Source: Lachnospiraceae bacterium
GTDB taxonomy: Bacteria > Bacillota > Clostridia > Lachnospirales > Lachnospiraceae
Direction: 5' to 3'
Assembly (NCBI GenBank): GCA_017445585.1
Contig: JAFSTX010000067.1
Coordinates: forward strand, 1-62,094
Length of the DNA: 62,094 nt
Below the pieces are notes generated by a model. It was not told the origin of the DNA. It searched no databases and saw only the letters and a list, made by a program, of their open reading frames with translations. The translations under genes and the position numbers were made by a program. Below, one piece after another: positions 8,629 through 16,256 of the stretch (within the stretch, counting starts at the first letter, position 1; every line of letters begins with the position of its first letter).

Positions 8629-9222
8629 ATGGCAGTTAATCGTGTTCCGGTACTTAAAAGATGCAGATCGCTCGGTCTGGATCCCGTACACATCGGTATT
8701 GATAAGAAGTCCAGAAGAGCAGCTCATGATTCACACCGCAAGAAGAGCGAGTACGGCCTTCAGCTTCAGGAGAAGCAGAAAGCCAAATTCATCTACGGCG
8801 TACTTGAGAAGCCCTTCCGCAATTACTATAACAAGGCCCGTCAGATGCGCGGCATGGTCGGTGAGAACCTGATGATCCTCCTCGAGATGCGTCTCGACAA
8901 TGTGATCTTCCGTGCAGGTTTTGCCCGTACCCGTATGGAGGCCCGCCAGATCGTCGATCACAAGCAGGTCCTCGTCAACGGCAAGTGCGTTAATATCCCG
9001 TCCTACGAAGTCAAGGCCGGCGACGTAGTTGAGATCAAAGAGAGCAAGAAGGGTTCTCAGAGATACAAGGATATCACTGAAGCCACCGCAGGACGTACTA
9101 CTCCTACCTGGATGACCAGCGATCTCGAAGCTCTGAAGGTCACGATCGACGAGACTCCCAACAGAGAAGCCATCGACGTCCCCGTGGACGAGATGCTTAT
9201 CGTCGAGCTTTATTCCAAGTAA
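8629..9222 (+). CDS. rpsD: 30S ribosomal protein S4
   Basis: S4 is a primary 16S-binding protein and, in many bacteria, a translational repressor of its own operon. The 197-residue product has the S4 RNA-binding domain (MRLDNVIFRAGFARTRMEAR) and ends DVPVDEMLIVELYSK. The N-terminus MAVNRVPVLKRCRSLGLDP lacks the zinc cysteine cluster and resembles Lachnospiraceae S4. It follows rpsK by 15 bases. Confidence 0.97.
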   Translation: MAVNRVPVLKRCRSLGLDPVHIGIDKKSRRAAHDSHRKKSEYGLQLQEKQKAKFIYGVLEKPFRNYYNKARQMRGMVGENLMILLEMRLDNVIFRAGFARTRMEARQIVDHKQVLVNGKCVNIPSYEVKAGDVVEIKESKKGSQRYKDITEATAGRTTPTWMTSDLEALKVTIDETPNREAIDVPVDEMLIVELYSK

Positions 9223-9258
9223 TAGGTTAGTTTAGTACGCTATAAGGAGGTAAAGCAC

Positions 9259-10218
9259 GTGTTAGATTTTGAAAAGCCCAGCATTGAGATTGCTGAGATT
9301 TCCGAAGATAATAGATTCGGTCGTTTTGTTGTCGAACCCTTAGAGCGCGGATACGGTATCACACTTGGTAACTCACTTCGCAGGATCATGCTGTCCTCTA
9401 TGCCCGGCTGTGCCATCAGCCAGGTGAAGTTTGACGGAGTTCTTCATGAGTTCACGTCCATTCCCGGAGTCAAGGAAGACGTGACTGAGATAGTGACCAA
9501 TCTTAAAGGCGTTGCTGTCAAGAACAACAGCGGCACACCCGAGCCCCGCACCGGCTATATCCAGTTCGAGGGTGAGGGCATCGTTACTGCCGGAGATATC
9601 CAGACCGACGGCGAGATCGAGATCGTCAATCCCGATCACGTCATCGCTACGGTATCCGGCGGTAAGGACTCCCGTTTCGCAGCCGAACTCGTTTTCACGA
9701 ACGGCAGAGGTTATGCGGGAGCAGAGCGCACTCATTCGGACGACCTTCCTATCGGCGTTATCCCCATCGATGCTATCTACACGCCCGTAGAGCGTGTGAA
9801 CATGATCGTCGAGGATACCCGCGTAGGCAAGATCACCGATTTTGACAAGCTTACGCTTGACGTCTTCACCAACGGCACCATGGCTCCCGATGATGCGGTA
9901 AGCCTTGCTGCCAGGGTGCTCAGCGAGCACCTGAGCCTCTTTGTCGATCTCTCTGAGAATGCCAAGTCAGTGGACGTTATGGTAGAGAAGGAAGACGACG
10001 AGAAGGAGAAGGTCCTGGAGATGAACATCGATGAGCTCGAGCTCTCGGTGCGTTCCTACAACTGCCTCAAGAGGGCAAACATCAACACAGTCGGCGAGCT
10101 GATCGGAAAGACTCCCGATGAGATGATGAAGGTTCGCAATCTCGGACGCAAGTCTCTGGAAGAGGTTCTTGCAAAACTAAAAGAACTGGGATTAGAGCTT
10201 AATTCCAGTGAGGAATAA
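9259..10218 (+). CDS. rpoA: RNA polymerase subunit alpha
   Basis: The alpha subunit nucleates assembly of the polymerase core and contacts UP elements and activators. The 319-residue product has the N-terminal dimer domain ([19 protein letters not shown]) and a C-terminal domain with [15 protein letters not shown] and [12 protein letters not shown]. It starts with GTG at 9259 after AAGGAGG; no ATG is near. It lies between rpsD and rplQ, its usual place. Confidence 0.97.
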   Translation: MLDFEKPSIEIAEISEDNRFGRFVVEPLERGYGITLGNSLRRIMLSSMPGCAISQVKFDGVLHEFTSIPGVKEDVTEIVTNLKGVAVKNNSGTPEPRTGYIQFEGEGIVTAGDIQTDGEIEIVNPDHVIATVSGGKDSRFAAELVFTNGRGYAGAERTHSDDLPIGVIPIDAIYTPVERVNMIVEDTRVGKITDFDKLTLDVFTNGTMAPDDAVSLAARVLSEHLSLFVDLSENAKSVDVMVEKEDDEKEKVLEMNIDELELSVRSYNCLKRANINTVGELIGKTPDEMMKVRNLGRKSLEEVLAKLKELGLELNSSEE

Positions 10219-10233
10219 TCGGAGGATAAGATA

Positions 10234-10770
10234 ATGGCAAATTACAGAAAGCTCGGAAGAACTTCAAGCCAGCGCAAAGCCTTGCTCCGCAGTCAGGTGA
10301 CCGCTCTTATCGAGAACGGCAAGATCATCACCACCGAGACCAGAGCCAAGGAAGTACGCAAGATCGCTGAAAGTCTTATCGCTCTTGCCGTCAGGGAGAA
10401 GGATAACTTCGAGAACGTCACTGTGACCGCTAAGGTCCCTCAGAAGGACAAGGATGGCAAGAGAGTTAAGAAAGAAGTCGACGGCAAGAAGGTTACCGTA
10501 TATGACGAAGTCCAGAAGACCGTTAAGAAGGACGCCCCTTCCCGCCTGCACGCACGCCGTCAGATGCTGAAGGTCTTCTATCCGGTAGTTCAGGTTCCCA
10601 CCGCTATCGCAGGACGCAAGAAAGCCACCAAAGAGCTGGATCTCACCGCCAAGATGTTCGACGAGATCGCTCCCAAGTATGCCAACCGTCAGGGCGGCTA
10701 CACCCGTATCGTTAAGATCGGACCCCGCCACGGTGATGCATCCATGATGGTCGTTCTTGAATTAGTTTAA
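10234..10770 (+). CDS. rplQ: 50S ribosomal protein L17, long form
   Basis: L17 is a large-subunit protein near the exit tunnel. The N-terminus ([20 protein letters not shown]) and C-terminus ([19 protein letters not shown]) are typical. At 178 residues it exceeds the common 115-130 because of a lysine-rich insert at about residues 68-105. Similar inserts occur in some Clostridia. It is the last gene of the ribosomal run and is followed by a strong terminator. Confidence 0.95.
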   Translation: MANYRKLGRTSSQRKALLRSQVTALIENGKIITTETRAKEVRKIAESLIALAVREKDNFENVTVTAKVPQKDKDGKRVKKEVDGKKVTVYDEVQKTVKKDAPSRLHARRQMLKVFYPVVQVPTAIAGRKKATKELDLTAKMFDEIAPKYANRQGGYTRIVKIGPRHGDASMMVVLELV

Positions 10771-10788
10771 GTTTTTGGTTATGATAAA

Positions 10789-10820
10789 GGCCGACTGACA
10801 TCAGTCGGCCTTTTATTTTA
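10789..10820 (+). terminator. Intrinsic terminator after rplQ
   Basis: GGCCGACTGA (10789-10798) and TCAGTCGGCC (10801-10810) form a perfect stem with a very short loop, followed by TTTTATTTT. It closes the ribosomal transcription unit 18 bases after the rplQ stop. Confidence 0.93.
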
Positions 10821-10833
10821 GAAACATCACAGA

Positions 10834-10967
10834 ATCAAACGGATACTTGCGCGGCACGCTCTCGCTACCTTCGTCACGCAGCGGATGCTAAGCTCATTCG
10901 TCGCTGCCGCTCGAATTCGCCAAGCACCGGCGGCCGAAGAGTACCGCGCTGCGTTGATCCGTTTGAT
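10834..10967. repeat. Inverted repeat and GC-rich structured stretch before pepT
   Basis: ATCAAACGGAT at 10834-10844 recurs inverted as ATCCGTTTGAT at 10957-10967, and weaker complementarity continues inward. The 112 bases between are rich in CGCTC/GAGCG-like segments and hold no gene with a ribosome site. An open frame runs through in phase with pepT but does not look like protein. It could be a folded leader RNA or a mobile palindromic repeat. Confidence 0.5.
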
Positions 10968-11007
10968 CCTGCGCTTCCGGATCCCGAGGCAATGCAAGAG
11001 GTGGAAA

Positions 11008-12222
11008 ATGAGAGCATACGAGAGATTGATGAAATACGTACAGGTCTGGACGACCAGCGACGACGATAATTCCTGCGTCACGCCGTCGACGGCGCGGCAG
11101 TTCGATCTGGCAAACATGCTGGATGAGGAGATGAAAGAGCTCGGCATCAGCAATGTAAGGGTCGACGGGCATGCCTACGTCTACGGCGAGATCCCCGCGA
11201 CAAAAGGCTGCGAGGACCGTCCCGCTGTCGGATTCCTGGCGCATATGGATACCGCTCCTGATTTCAACGGAGAAAACGTGCGCCCTAAGCTCCACGAAAA
11301 CTATCAGGGCGGAGATATAACGCTCGGCAGCGGAAGAATCATCGAAGCTGCTAAGTTCCCGGATCTTGCCGAAATGATAGGCCATACTGTCATGACGGCG
11401 GACGGCACGAGCCTGCTCGGCGCCGACGACAAGGCCGGGATAGCCGAGATACTGACTGCCGCAGAGCGGATCCTTCGCGAAGGACTGCCTCACGGCAAGA
11501 TATGCATCGCCTTTGTTCCGGACGAAGAGATTGGTCACGGCGCGTCCCTGCTGGACATAGACGCTTTTGGAGCCGATTTTGCCTATACGCTCGATGGCGG
11601 CGCGCCAAACGAGGTGGTCTATGAGACCTTTAATGCAAGTCATGCGCATCTTGACTTTATCGGATTCAACATCCATCCGGGCGAGGCAAAGGATCGCATG
11701 AAGAATGCGGCACTCATAGCTGCAGAATTTGCCGGGCTCCTTCCTGCGGACGAGATACCCGCAAAGACTGAGGGCTATCAGGGCTTTTTCCATCTGACCG
11801 ATATGAGGGGCGATGTGGAGAGTGCTACCCTCGACTATATCATCCGCGATCACAGTGCTGAGCGTTTTGCCATGAGGGAAGAGCAGATGAGAGAGGCTGC
11901 GGACGAGATCAACCGCCGCTACGGCGAGGTCTGCAGGCTGACTGTTACTGAGCAGTACCGCAATATGTATGAGGTCGTAAAGGATCATATGGAGGTAGTG
12001 CGGTATGCGGAGGACGCCGTGCGCGCTCAGGGCATGACAGTGGATAATTCTCCGATACGCGGCGGCACGGACGGATCGCAGCTCTCGTACCGCGGCCTGA
12101 TCTGCCCAAATATAGGCACGGGCGGCTTCGCCTTTCACGGCCCTTATGAGCATATCTCGGTGCAGTATATGGATATAATGGTCGAAGTCGTGCTTGATAT
12201 CATAGGAAATATTTGCCGATAA
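11008..12222 (+). CDS. pepT: Peptidase T (tripeptide aminopeptidase)
   Basis: PepT is a cytoplasmic M20B zinc peptidase that trims tripeptides from their N-terminus. The product is 404 residues, like known PepT. It has HMDTAPD (metal His and Asp), GTSLLGADDKAGIAEI (bridging Asp), PDEEIGHGA (catalytic Glu pair), DGG, and a C-terminal metal His in FAFHGPYEHIS. The frame is open further upstream, but the ATG at 11008 follows AGAGGTGG and starts the family sequence (YERLMKYVQVWTTSD). It stands alone after the ribosomal terminator. Confidence 0.94.
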   Translation: MRAYERLMKYVQVWTTSDDDNSCVTPSTARQFDLANMLDEEMKELGISNVRVDGHAYVYGEIPATKGCEDRPAVGFLAHMDTAPDFNGENVRPKLHENYQGGDITLGSGRIIEAAKFPDLAEMIGHTVMTADGTSLLGADDKAGIAEILTAAERILREGLPHGKICIAFVPDEEIGHGASLLDIDAFGADFAYTLDGGAPNEVVYETFNASHAHLDFIGFNIHPGEAKDRMKNAALIAAEFAGLLPADEIPAKTEGYQGFFHLTDMRGDVESATLDYIIRDHSAERFAMREEQMREAADEINRRYGEVCRLTVTEQYRNMYEVVKDHMEVVRYAEDAVRAQGMTVDNSPIRGGTDGSQLSYRGLICPNIGTGGFAFHGPYEHISVQYMDIMVEVVLDIIGNICR

Positions 12223-12307
12223 ACATGCAGGCGAAAGGTCAAATCAATGCGGCGTGCCGCGCAGGTATTTGATCGGAGCCTGCTCAGGAAAGAGCTCAGG
12301 AGGCCGT

Positions 12308-13282
12308 ATGTCCTTTGAAATTATTTTTACTCAGATACTGGTTATGTTTCTCATGGTGATCGTAGGATTCATCATGGGCCGGCGCGGAGTGCTCTCGGAA
12401 CGCATCAGCCATGATATATCGGTCATTTTGCTGGAGGTGGCGACACCTGCGCTGATCATCAATTCCATGATCCGTGAGTTTGACCTGGATCTGATACGAG
12501 ACGCGCTCTTATGTTTTGCCATCGGAATGGTGTATTTTCTGCTGATGATGGCGCTCAATCTGGGCCTTTCCAGAGTCCTGCGCGTCAGGAAAAACCACCG
12601 CGGACTCTGGGTGCTCGCGGCAAGCTTTACCAACCCCGGCTTTATGGGCTTCCCGCTGGTACTGGCCATACTCGGAGGCGAAGGGCTCTTCCTCGCATCT
12701 TTTATCAATATGGCATTTAATATCGTGATCTATACGCTTGGTGAGCGGCTGGTGCTGGCTGACAGCGACGGTTCGCACGAAAAGCCGCCTCTGATCAGGA
12801 CGTTCCTTTCACCGATCAATATCGCGACGCTCATCGGACTCGTGATCTTTTTCGGGCAGGTGCCGCTCTCAGGATTTGTCGCGAATGCCCCGGGGTGGCT
12901 GGTGAGCTTCTGGGGCGTTATCACTACGGTGCTTAAGAATCTCGGTAATCTGGTAACTCCGCTTGCGATGTTTCTGGTAGGACTTGCCATTTCCAGAAGC
13001 AGCCTGCGGCGCACGGTCACCGACCGCGACGCCATTACCGCCGTGATCATAGACATGGTGGTCGGTCCGCTGCTTCTGCTCGGTGTGCTGCACTTTATCC
13101 CGTTCAGGGAAGGCTCGCTGGTCGTGCAGGTCAGCATGCTGATCATGCTCATGTCCGTCGCCACCGCTGTTCAGATGATGGCAGACAGATACGATGGGGA
13201 TTCGGAATTCGCCGGGCATGCGATCTTCCTTTCAAACGTGCTGTGCCTTGTATCTGTCCCGCTTATAATGATGCTCGTATAA
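12308..13282 (+). CDS. AEC-family membrane transporter
   Basis: The 324-residue product is hydrophobic throughout, with about ten predicted membrane helices in two halves, and matches the auxin efflux carrier (AEC) family. Typical text includes PALIINSM in the first half and NLVTPLAMFLVGLAIS in the second. Bacterial AEC members move organic acids or similar anions; the substrate here is unknown. The ATG at 12308 follows CAGGAGG; an in-frame ATG 54 bases upstream lacks a site. The last 15 bases, including the stop, form the first unit of a 44-bp tandem repeat. Confidence 0.85.
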   Translation: MSFEIIFTQILVMFLMVIVGFIMGRRGVLSERISHDISVILLEVATPALIINSMIREFDLDLIRDALLCFAIGMVYFLLMMALNLGLSRVLRVRKNHRGLWVLAASFTNPGFMGFPLVLAILGGEGLFLASFINMAFNIVIYTLGERLVLADSDGSHEKPPLIRTFLSPINIATLIGLVIFFGQVPLSGFVANAPGWLVSFWGVITTVLKNLGNLVTPLAMFLVGLAISRSSLRRTVTDRDAITAVIIDMVVGPLLLLGVLHFIPFREGSLVVQVSMLIMLMSVATAVQMMADRYDGDSEFAGHAIFLSNVLCLVSVPLIMMLV

Positions 13283-13435
13283 GGCCGGCGCATATATCTG
13301 CTGCGCATGAAATGATTCTCGTATAAGTCCGTCATGTATATCCGCCGCACATGTAATGATGCCAGTATAAGCCCATCATGCATATCCGCCGCACATGTAA
13401 TGATGCCAGTATAAGCCCATCATGCATATCCGCCG
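13268..13435. repeat. 44-bp tandem repeat, four copies, starting inside the transporter gene
   Basis: Units start at 13268, 13312, 13356 and 13400, exactly 44 bases apart. Each begins ATGATGCCAGTATAAG-like and continues with CATCATGCATATCCGCCG-like text; the last unit is cut at about 13435. Units 3 and 4 are nearly identical, while units 1 and 2 have drifted. Unit 1 holds the last codons and stop of the AEC transporter, so the array may have grown by duplication from the gene end. Confidence 0.9.
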
Positions 13436-13499
13436 GTATCGTACGGATCTGCAGCAGCTGCCTCTCCTGATATACAAACGCACACAATATCTGAATAGA

Positions 13500-13536
13500 C
13501 TGCAAAAGTACTCACCTGTGTTTTTGCAGTTTTTTG
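13500..13536 (+). terminator. Possible terminator with AT-rich stem
   Basis: CTGCAAAA (13500-13507) pairs with TTTTGCAG (13522-13529), followed directly by six T. The stem is short and AT-rich, so it is only a candidate end for transcripts from the AEC transporter gene. Confidence 0.4.
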
Positions 13537-13601
13537 AGTGGGCTGTTTTCTGCAAAAAAACGCAGACGAATAAGCAAAACTTCTGCATTGATAGAGTTCT
13601 T

Positions 13602-13898
13602 CAGGCCTGAGATCAAAAAACGCCATCCAGGCCTGCATGTCAGGAGAAAAAAACAGGCCTGAGATCAAAAAACGCCGTTCAGGCCTGCATGTCAGGAGAA
13701 AAAAGCAGGCCTGAGATCAAAAAATGCCCCTCAGGCCTGCATGTCAGGAGAAAAAAACAGGCCTGAGATCAAAAAACGTCCTTCAGGCCTGCATGTCAGG
13801 AGAAAAAAGCAGGCCTGAGATCAAAAAACGCCCCTCAGGCCTGCATGCCGGGAGAAAAAAACAGGCCTGAGATCAAAAAACGCCCTTCAGGCCTGCAT
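13602..13898. repeat. 52-bp tandem repeat with CAGGCCTG palindromes every 26 bp
   Basis: Six units start at 13602, 13654, 13706, 13758, 13810 and 13862 (52-base period, last one partial). Each unit holds the perfect palindrome CAGGCCTG twice, so the octamer recurs every 26 bases: 12 copies from 13602 to 13895. The arms between them alternate AGATCAAAAAACG-type and CATGTCAGGAGAAAAAA-type text, so A-runs recur too. Differences are confined to 2-4 bases before every second palindrome and a few single changes. The array ends about 70 bases before regulatory element 1 of the glycan locus. Confidence 0.95.
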
Positions 13899-13966
13899 CT
13901 TAATTATTTCCGATTTTTTTATCTGTAAGCAGGCGAGCCTGCAGTTCCCCCAAATCCGTTTCGCAG

Positions 13967-14055
13967 AAAAATGTTTAATTATTTGTATTTTTTGCTTGAT
14001 TTTTGATATACAAGCTTTTTTGACGCATGATAAAGTAAAATGAATATTTTGGGGT
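13967..14055 (+). promoter_or_regulatory. Shared regulatory element and promoter, copy 1 (GH42-GH38 unit)
   Basis: This stretch matches two others at 19869 and 51492. Common text includes AAAAATGTTTAA at the left, TTGATATACAAGC in the middle, and GCATG just before the -10. The -10 hexamer here is TAAAGT (14031-14036), 64 bases after the left edge in all three copies, and a GGGG run begins 20 bases after the -10 start in all three. The -35 is poor, as expected for an activator-dependent promoter. Upstream AraC-type binding is an inference. Confidence 0.75.
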
Positions 14056-14127
14056 ACCACGCGCAAAAAATGCATGCGATCCGGAAAGGAACGGGTGCAT
14101 GAAGGCTGGACCGATCGGAGAGAGGGT

Positions 14128-16152
14128 ATGATGGAAGTCAGGCCGCCATATCTTGGGGCAGCTTACTATCCCGAGGATTGGGATGAATCGGAGGAGGACA
14201 GAGACATCGAAAAGATGCTCTCTGTTGGTATAAACGTGGTCCGGATAGGTGAGTTCGCCTGGCGGAAAATGGAGCCCCGTGACGGTGAGTTTGATTTCGG
14301 GTGGCTTCACCGCATAACGGACAAGCTAAGAAACGCCGGAATTGGCGTGATCATGGGCACCCCCACAGCTACCCCGCCTATCTGGCTCACAAAGAAATAC
14401 CCCGATATGCTCGTGGAATTCAAAAACGGCAGGGTGATGCAGCACAGCGGCAGACGCCACGCCTGCTCCAATCATCCCGAATATCTGAAGTACAGTGCCA
14501 GGATCGTCGAGATGCTGGCGCGCGAATTCGGCAGCGACCAGGCAGTCATAGGCTGGCAGATCGATAACGAGATCTATCTCGCGAACAACGAAGGGTGCTT
14601 CTGCAAAAACTGCGCTGCGAGATACCGCGGGCATCTTAGAAAAAAATTCGGCACCGTCGGAGAGATGAACCGTCGCCTTAACCTTAATCTTTTCAGTCAG
14701 GCGTATGACAGCTTTGACGAGGTTCCGCTGCCTCGGGATACCTGGGAAAACCCCCACCTCAAACAGGAGTTTCTGATAAGCGCGGGAGAGGCACATATAG
14801 ATTTTGTGGCGATGCAGGCCGGGATCCTGAAAAAATACACAAAGGCTCCTATTGGGACGGATCAGATGCCGCTTGGCGGGATGAACTACAGACAGCTTCA
14901 CGCGCCTCTGGATGTCGTGCAGTTCAATCATTACAACACTCCGGACGACCTCTGGGAATGCTGCCTGTGGTTTGATTATCTGAGGACACTGAAGGACCGC
15001 CCGTTCTGGAACACGGAGACAGCGACATGCTTTTCGGCTTCGACCGGGACTCACGGCAGCATTAAGCCGGATGGCTTCTGCTATGCGAATTCATGGCTTC
15101 CTCTGGCTCTTGGAGGAGAAGCAACCATGTACTGGCTGTGGCGTACACATTGGGCCGGGCATGAACTGGTGCACGGCGCGGTGCTTGATTCGAGCGGCCG
15201 CGAGATGTACAGCACGCAGGAAGTCAGAGACGTCGCTCGCGATTTTGCCAAATGTGCCGGCTTTATAAATGAAACGGTGGTTGATACCTCTGTCGCGATG
15301 CATTATTCCTCACTCTGCTGTAACATGTTCGAGACGCAGCCGATAGTCGGAGGGTTCCGCTATGACGGCAGTCTGAAAAAGCATTTCTATAAGCCGCTGC
15401 TGGACTGTGGACTGCGTCCTGACATTATAGATGAAGGAGCGGACCTGTCAAAATACAGAGTCGTTTTCTCACCTTTCATGATAACTCTGGATCAGGGAGA
15501 TCTGAGGGAGAGGATCGCGGAATGGGTCAGGAACGGCGGCGTCTGGATCACCGGCCCCATGACTGACATCCGCAGCGCGGAAGGCACGCGCTATACGGAC
15601 AGGCTTCACGGCATGCTCGAAACGCTGACGGGAGCCGCGTTCAAATACTGGTTCCCCGATAACGAAAAAAGGATCAGCTCGAAGTGGCGCGACGGAGAGG
15701 ACTTTGGAGGCAATACATACTATGAGACCTTTGAGCCGGCGGACGGAGCCGATATCGTAAATGTTTCTGCGGGTCACAGGGCCGTCTGCGGAGATGCCGT
15801 GCTTCAGCGCTTTGCTGTCGGAAAGGGATTCGTGTACATCCTGGGAACGATTCCCGATGAAAAGGACATGAAAAAGCTGATCACGCTGGTCTGTGATGAT
15901 GCCGGTATTCCCTGCGGACTGACGGAGGGCGATTCGCTCATCGTTTCGCCGCGCACCCCGGTAAAAGCCGGCTCTGCGGACGAAGGTCAGCTCGGCGGTG
16001 CGGACAGATCCGGAGTGATCCTGGTCGATGTCTGCGGCAGGGGCGGAAAGTACCGAAATAAAGCAAAATACAGAGATATCATTTCCGGAGAGGTCTTTGA
16101 AGACGATATCAAGGTCGGGCCCTACAAAGTCATGGTCCTCGAGAAGATCTGA
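14128..16152 (+). CDS. GH42 beta-galactosidase
   Basis: This is a cytoplasmic GH42 enzyme, expected to release terminal beta-galactose. Counted from the ATG at 14128 it has about 674 residues. The catalytic acid/base is Glu148 in GWQIDNE and the nucleophile is Glu297 in FWNTE. A cysteine cluster (CFCKNC, just after the acid/base) matches the zinc site of GH42. There is no signal peptide. ATG at 14128 or 14131 follows GGAGAGAGG; a longer open frame from 14074 begins before likely sense sequence. A 10-codon frame MKAGPIGERV (14099-14131) ends overlapping the start. It is co-directional with the GH38 gene 104 bases later. Confidence 0.92.
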   Translation: MMEVRPPYLGAAYYPEDWDESEEDRDIEKMLSVGINVVRIGEFAWRKMEPRDGEFDFGWLHRITDKLRNAGIGVIMGTPTATPPIWLTKKYPDMLVEFKNGRVMQHSGRRHACSNHPEYLKYSARIVEMLAREFGSDQAVIGWQIDNEIYLANNEGCFCKNCAARYRGHLRKKFGTVGEMNRRLNLNLFSQAYDSFDEVPLPRDTWENPHLKQEFLISAGEAHIDFVAMQAGILKKYTKAPIGTDQMPLGGMNYRQLHAPLDVVQFNHYNTPDDLWECCLWFDYLRTLKDRPFWNTETATCFSASTGTHGSIKPDGFCYANSWLPLALGGEATMYWLWRTHWAGHELVHGAVLDSSGREMYSTQEVRDVARDFAKCAGFINETVVDTSVAMHYSSLCCNMFETQPIVGGFRYDGSLKKHFYKPLLDCGLRPDIIDEGADLSKYRVVFSPFMITLDQGDLRERIAEWVRNGGVWITGPMTDIRSAEGTRYTDRLHGMLETLTGAAFKYWFPDNEKRISSKWRDGEDFGGNTYYETFEPADGADIVNVSAGHRAVCGDAVLQRFAVGKGFVYILGTIPDEKDMKKLITLVCDDAGIPCGLTEGDSLIVSPRTPVKAGSADEGQLGGADRSGVILVDVCGRGGKYRNKAKYRDIISGEVFEDDIKVGPYKVMVLEKI

Positions 16153-16256
16153 CCCCCTGCCGGAAATGAAGCGAAGATATCATGTCCCTGCCACAAACGG
16201 CAGAGAAAAAGAACCTCCGGTTTTAAACCTAATATTAGTGCGAAGGAGTTCCTGTA

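Noticed and set aside
10894-12153. 419-residue open frame on the minus strand opposite pepT
   Set aside because: The plus strand encodes a complete peptidase T with all motifs; the minus frame has no family text.
13602-13898. CRISPR array
   Set aside because: The whole 52-base unit repeats; there are no unique spacers, only 2-4 variable bases, and no cas genes lie nearby.
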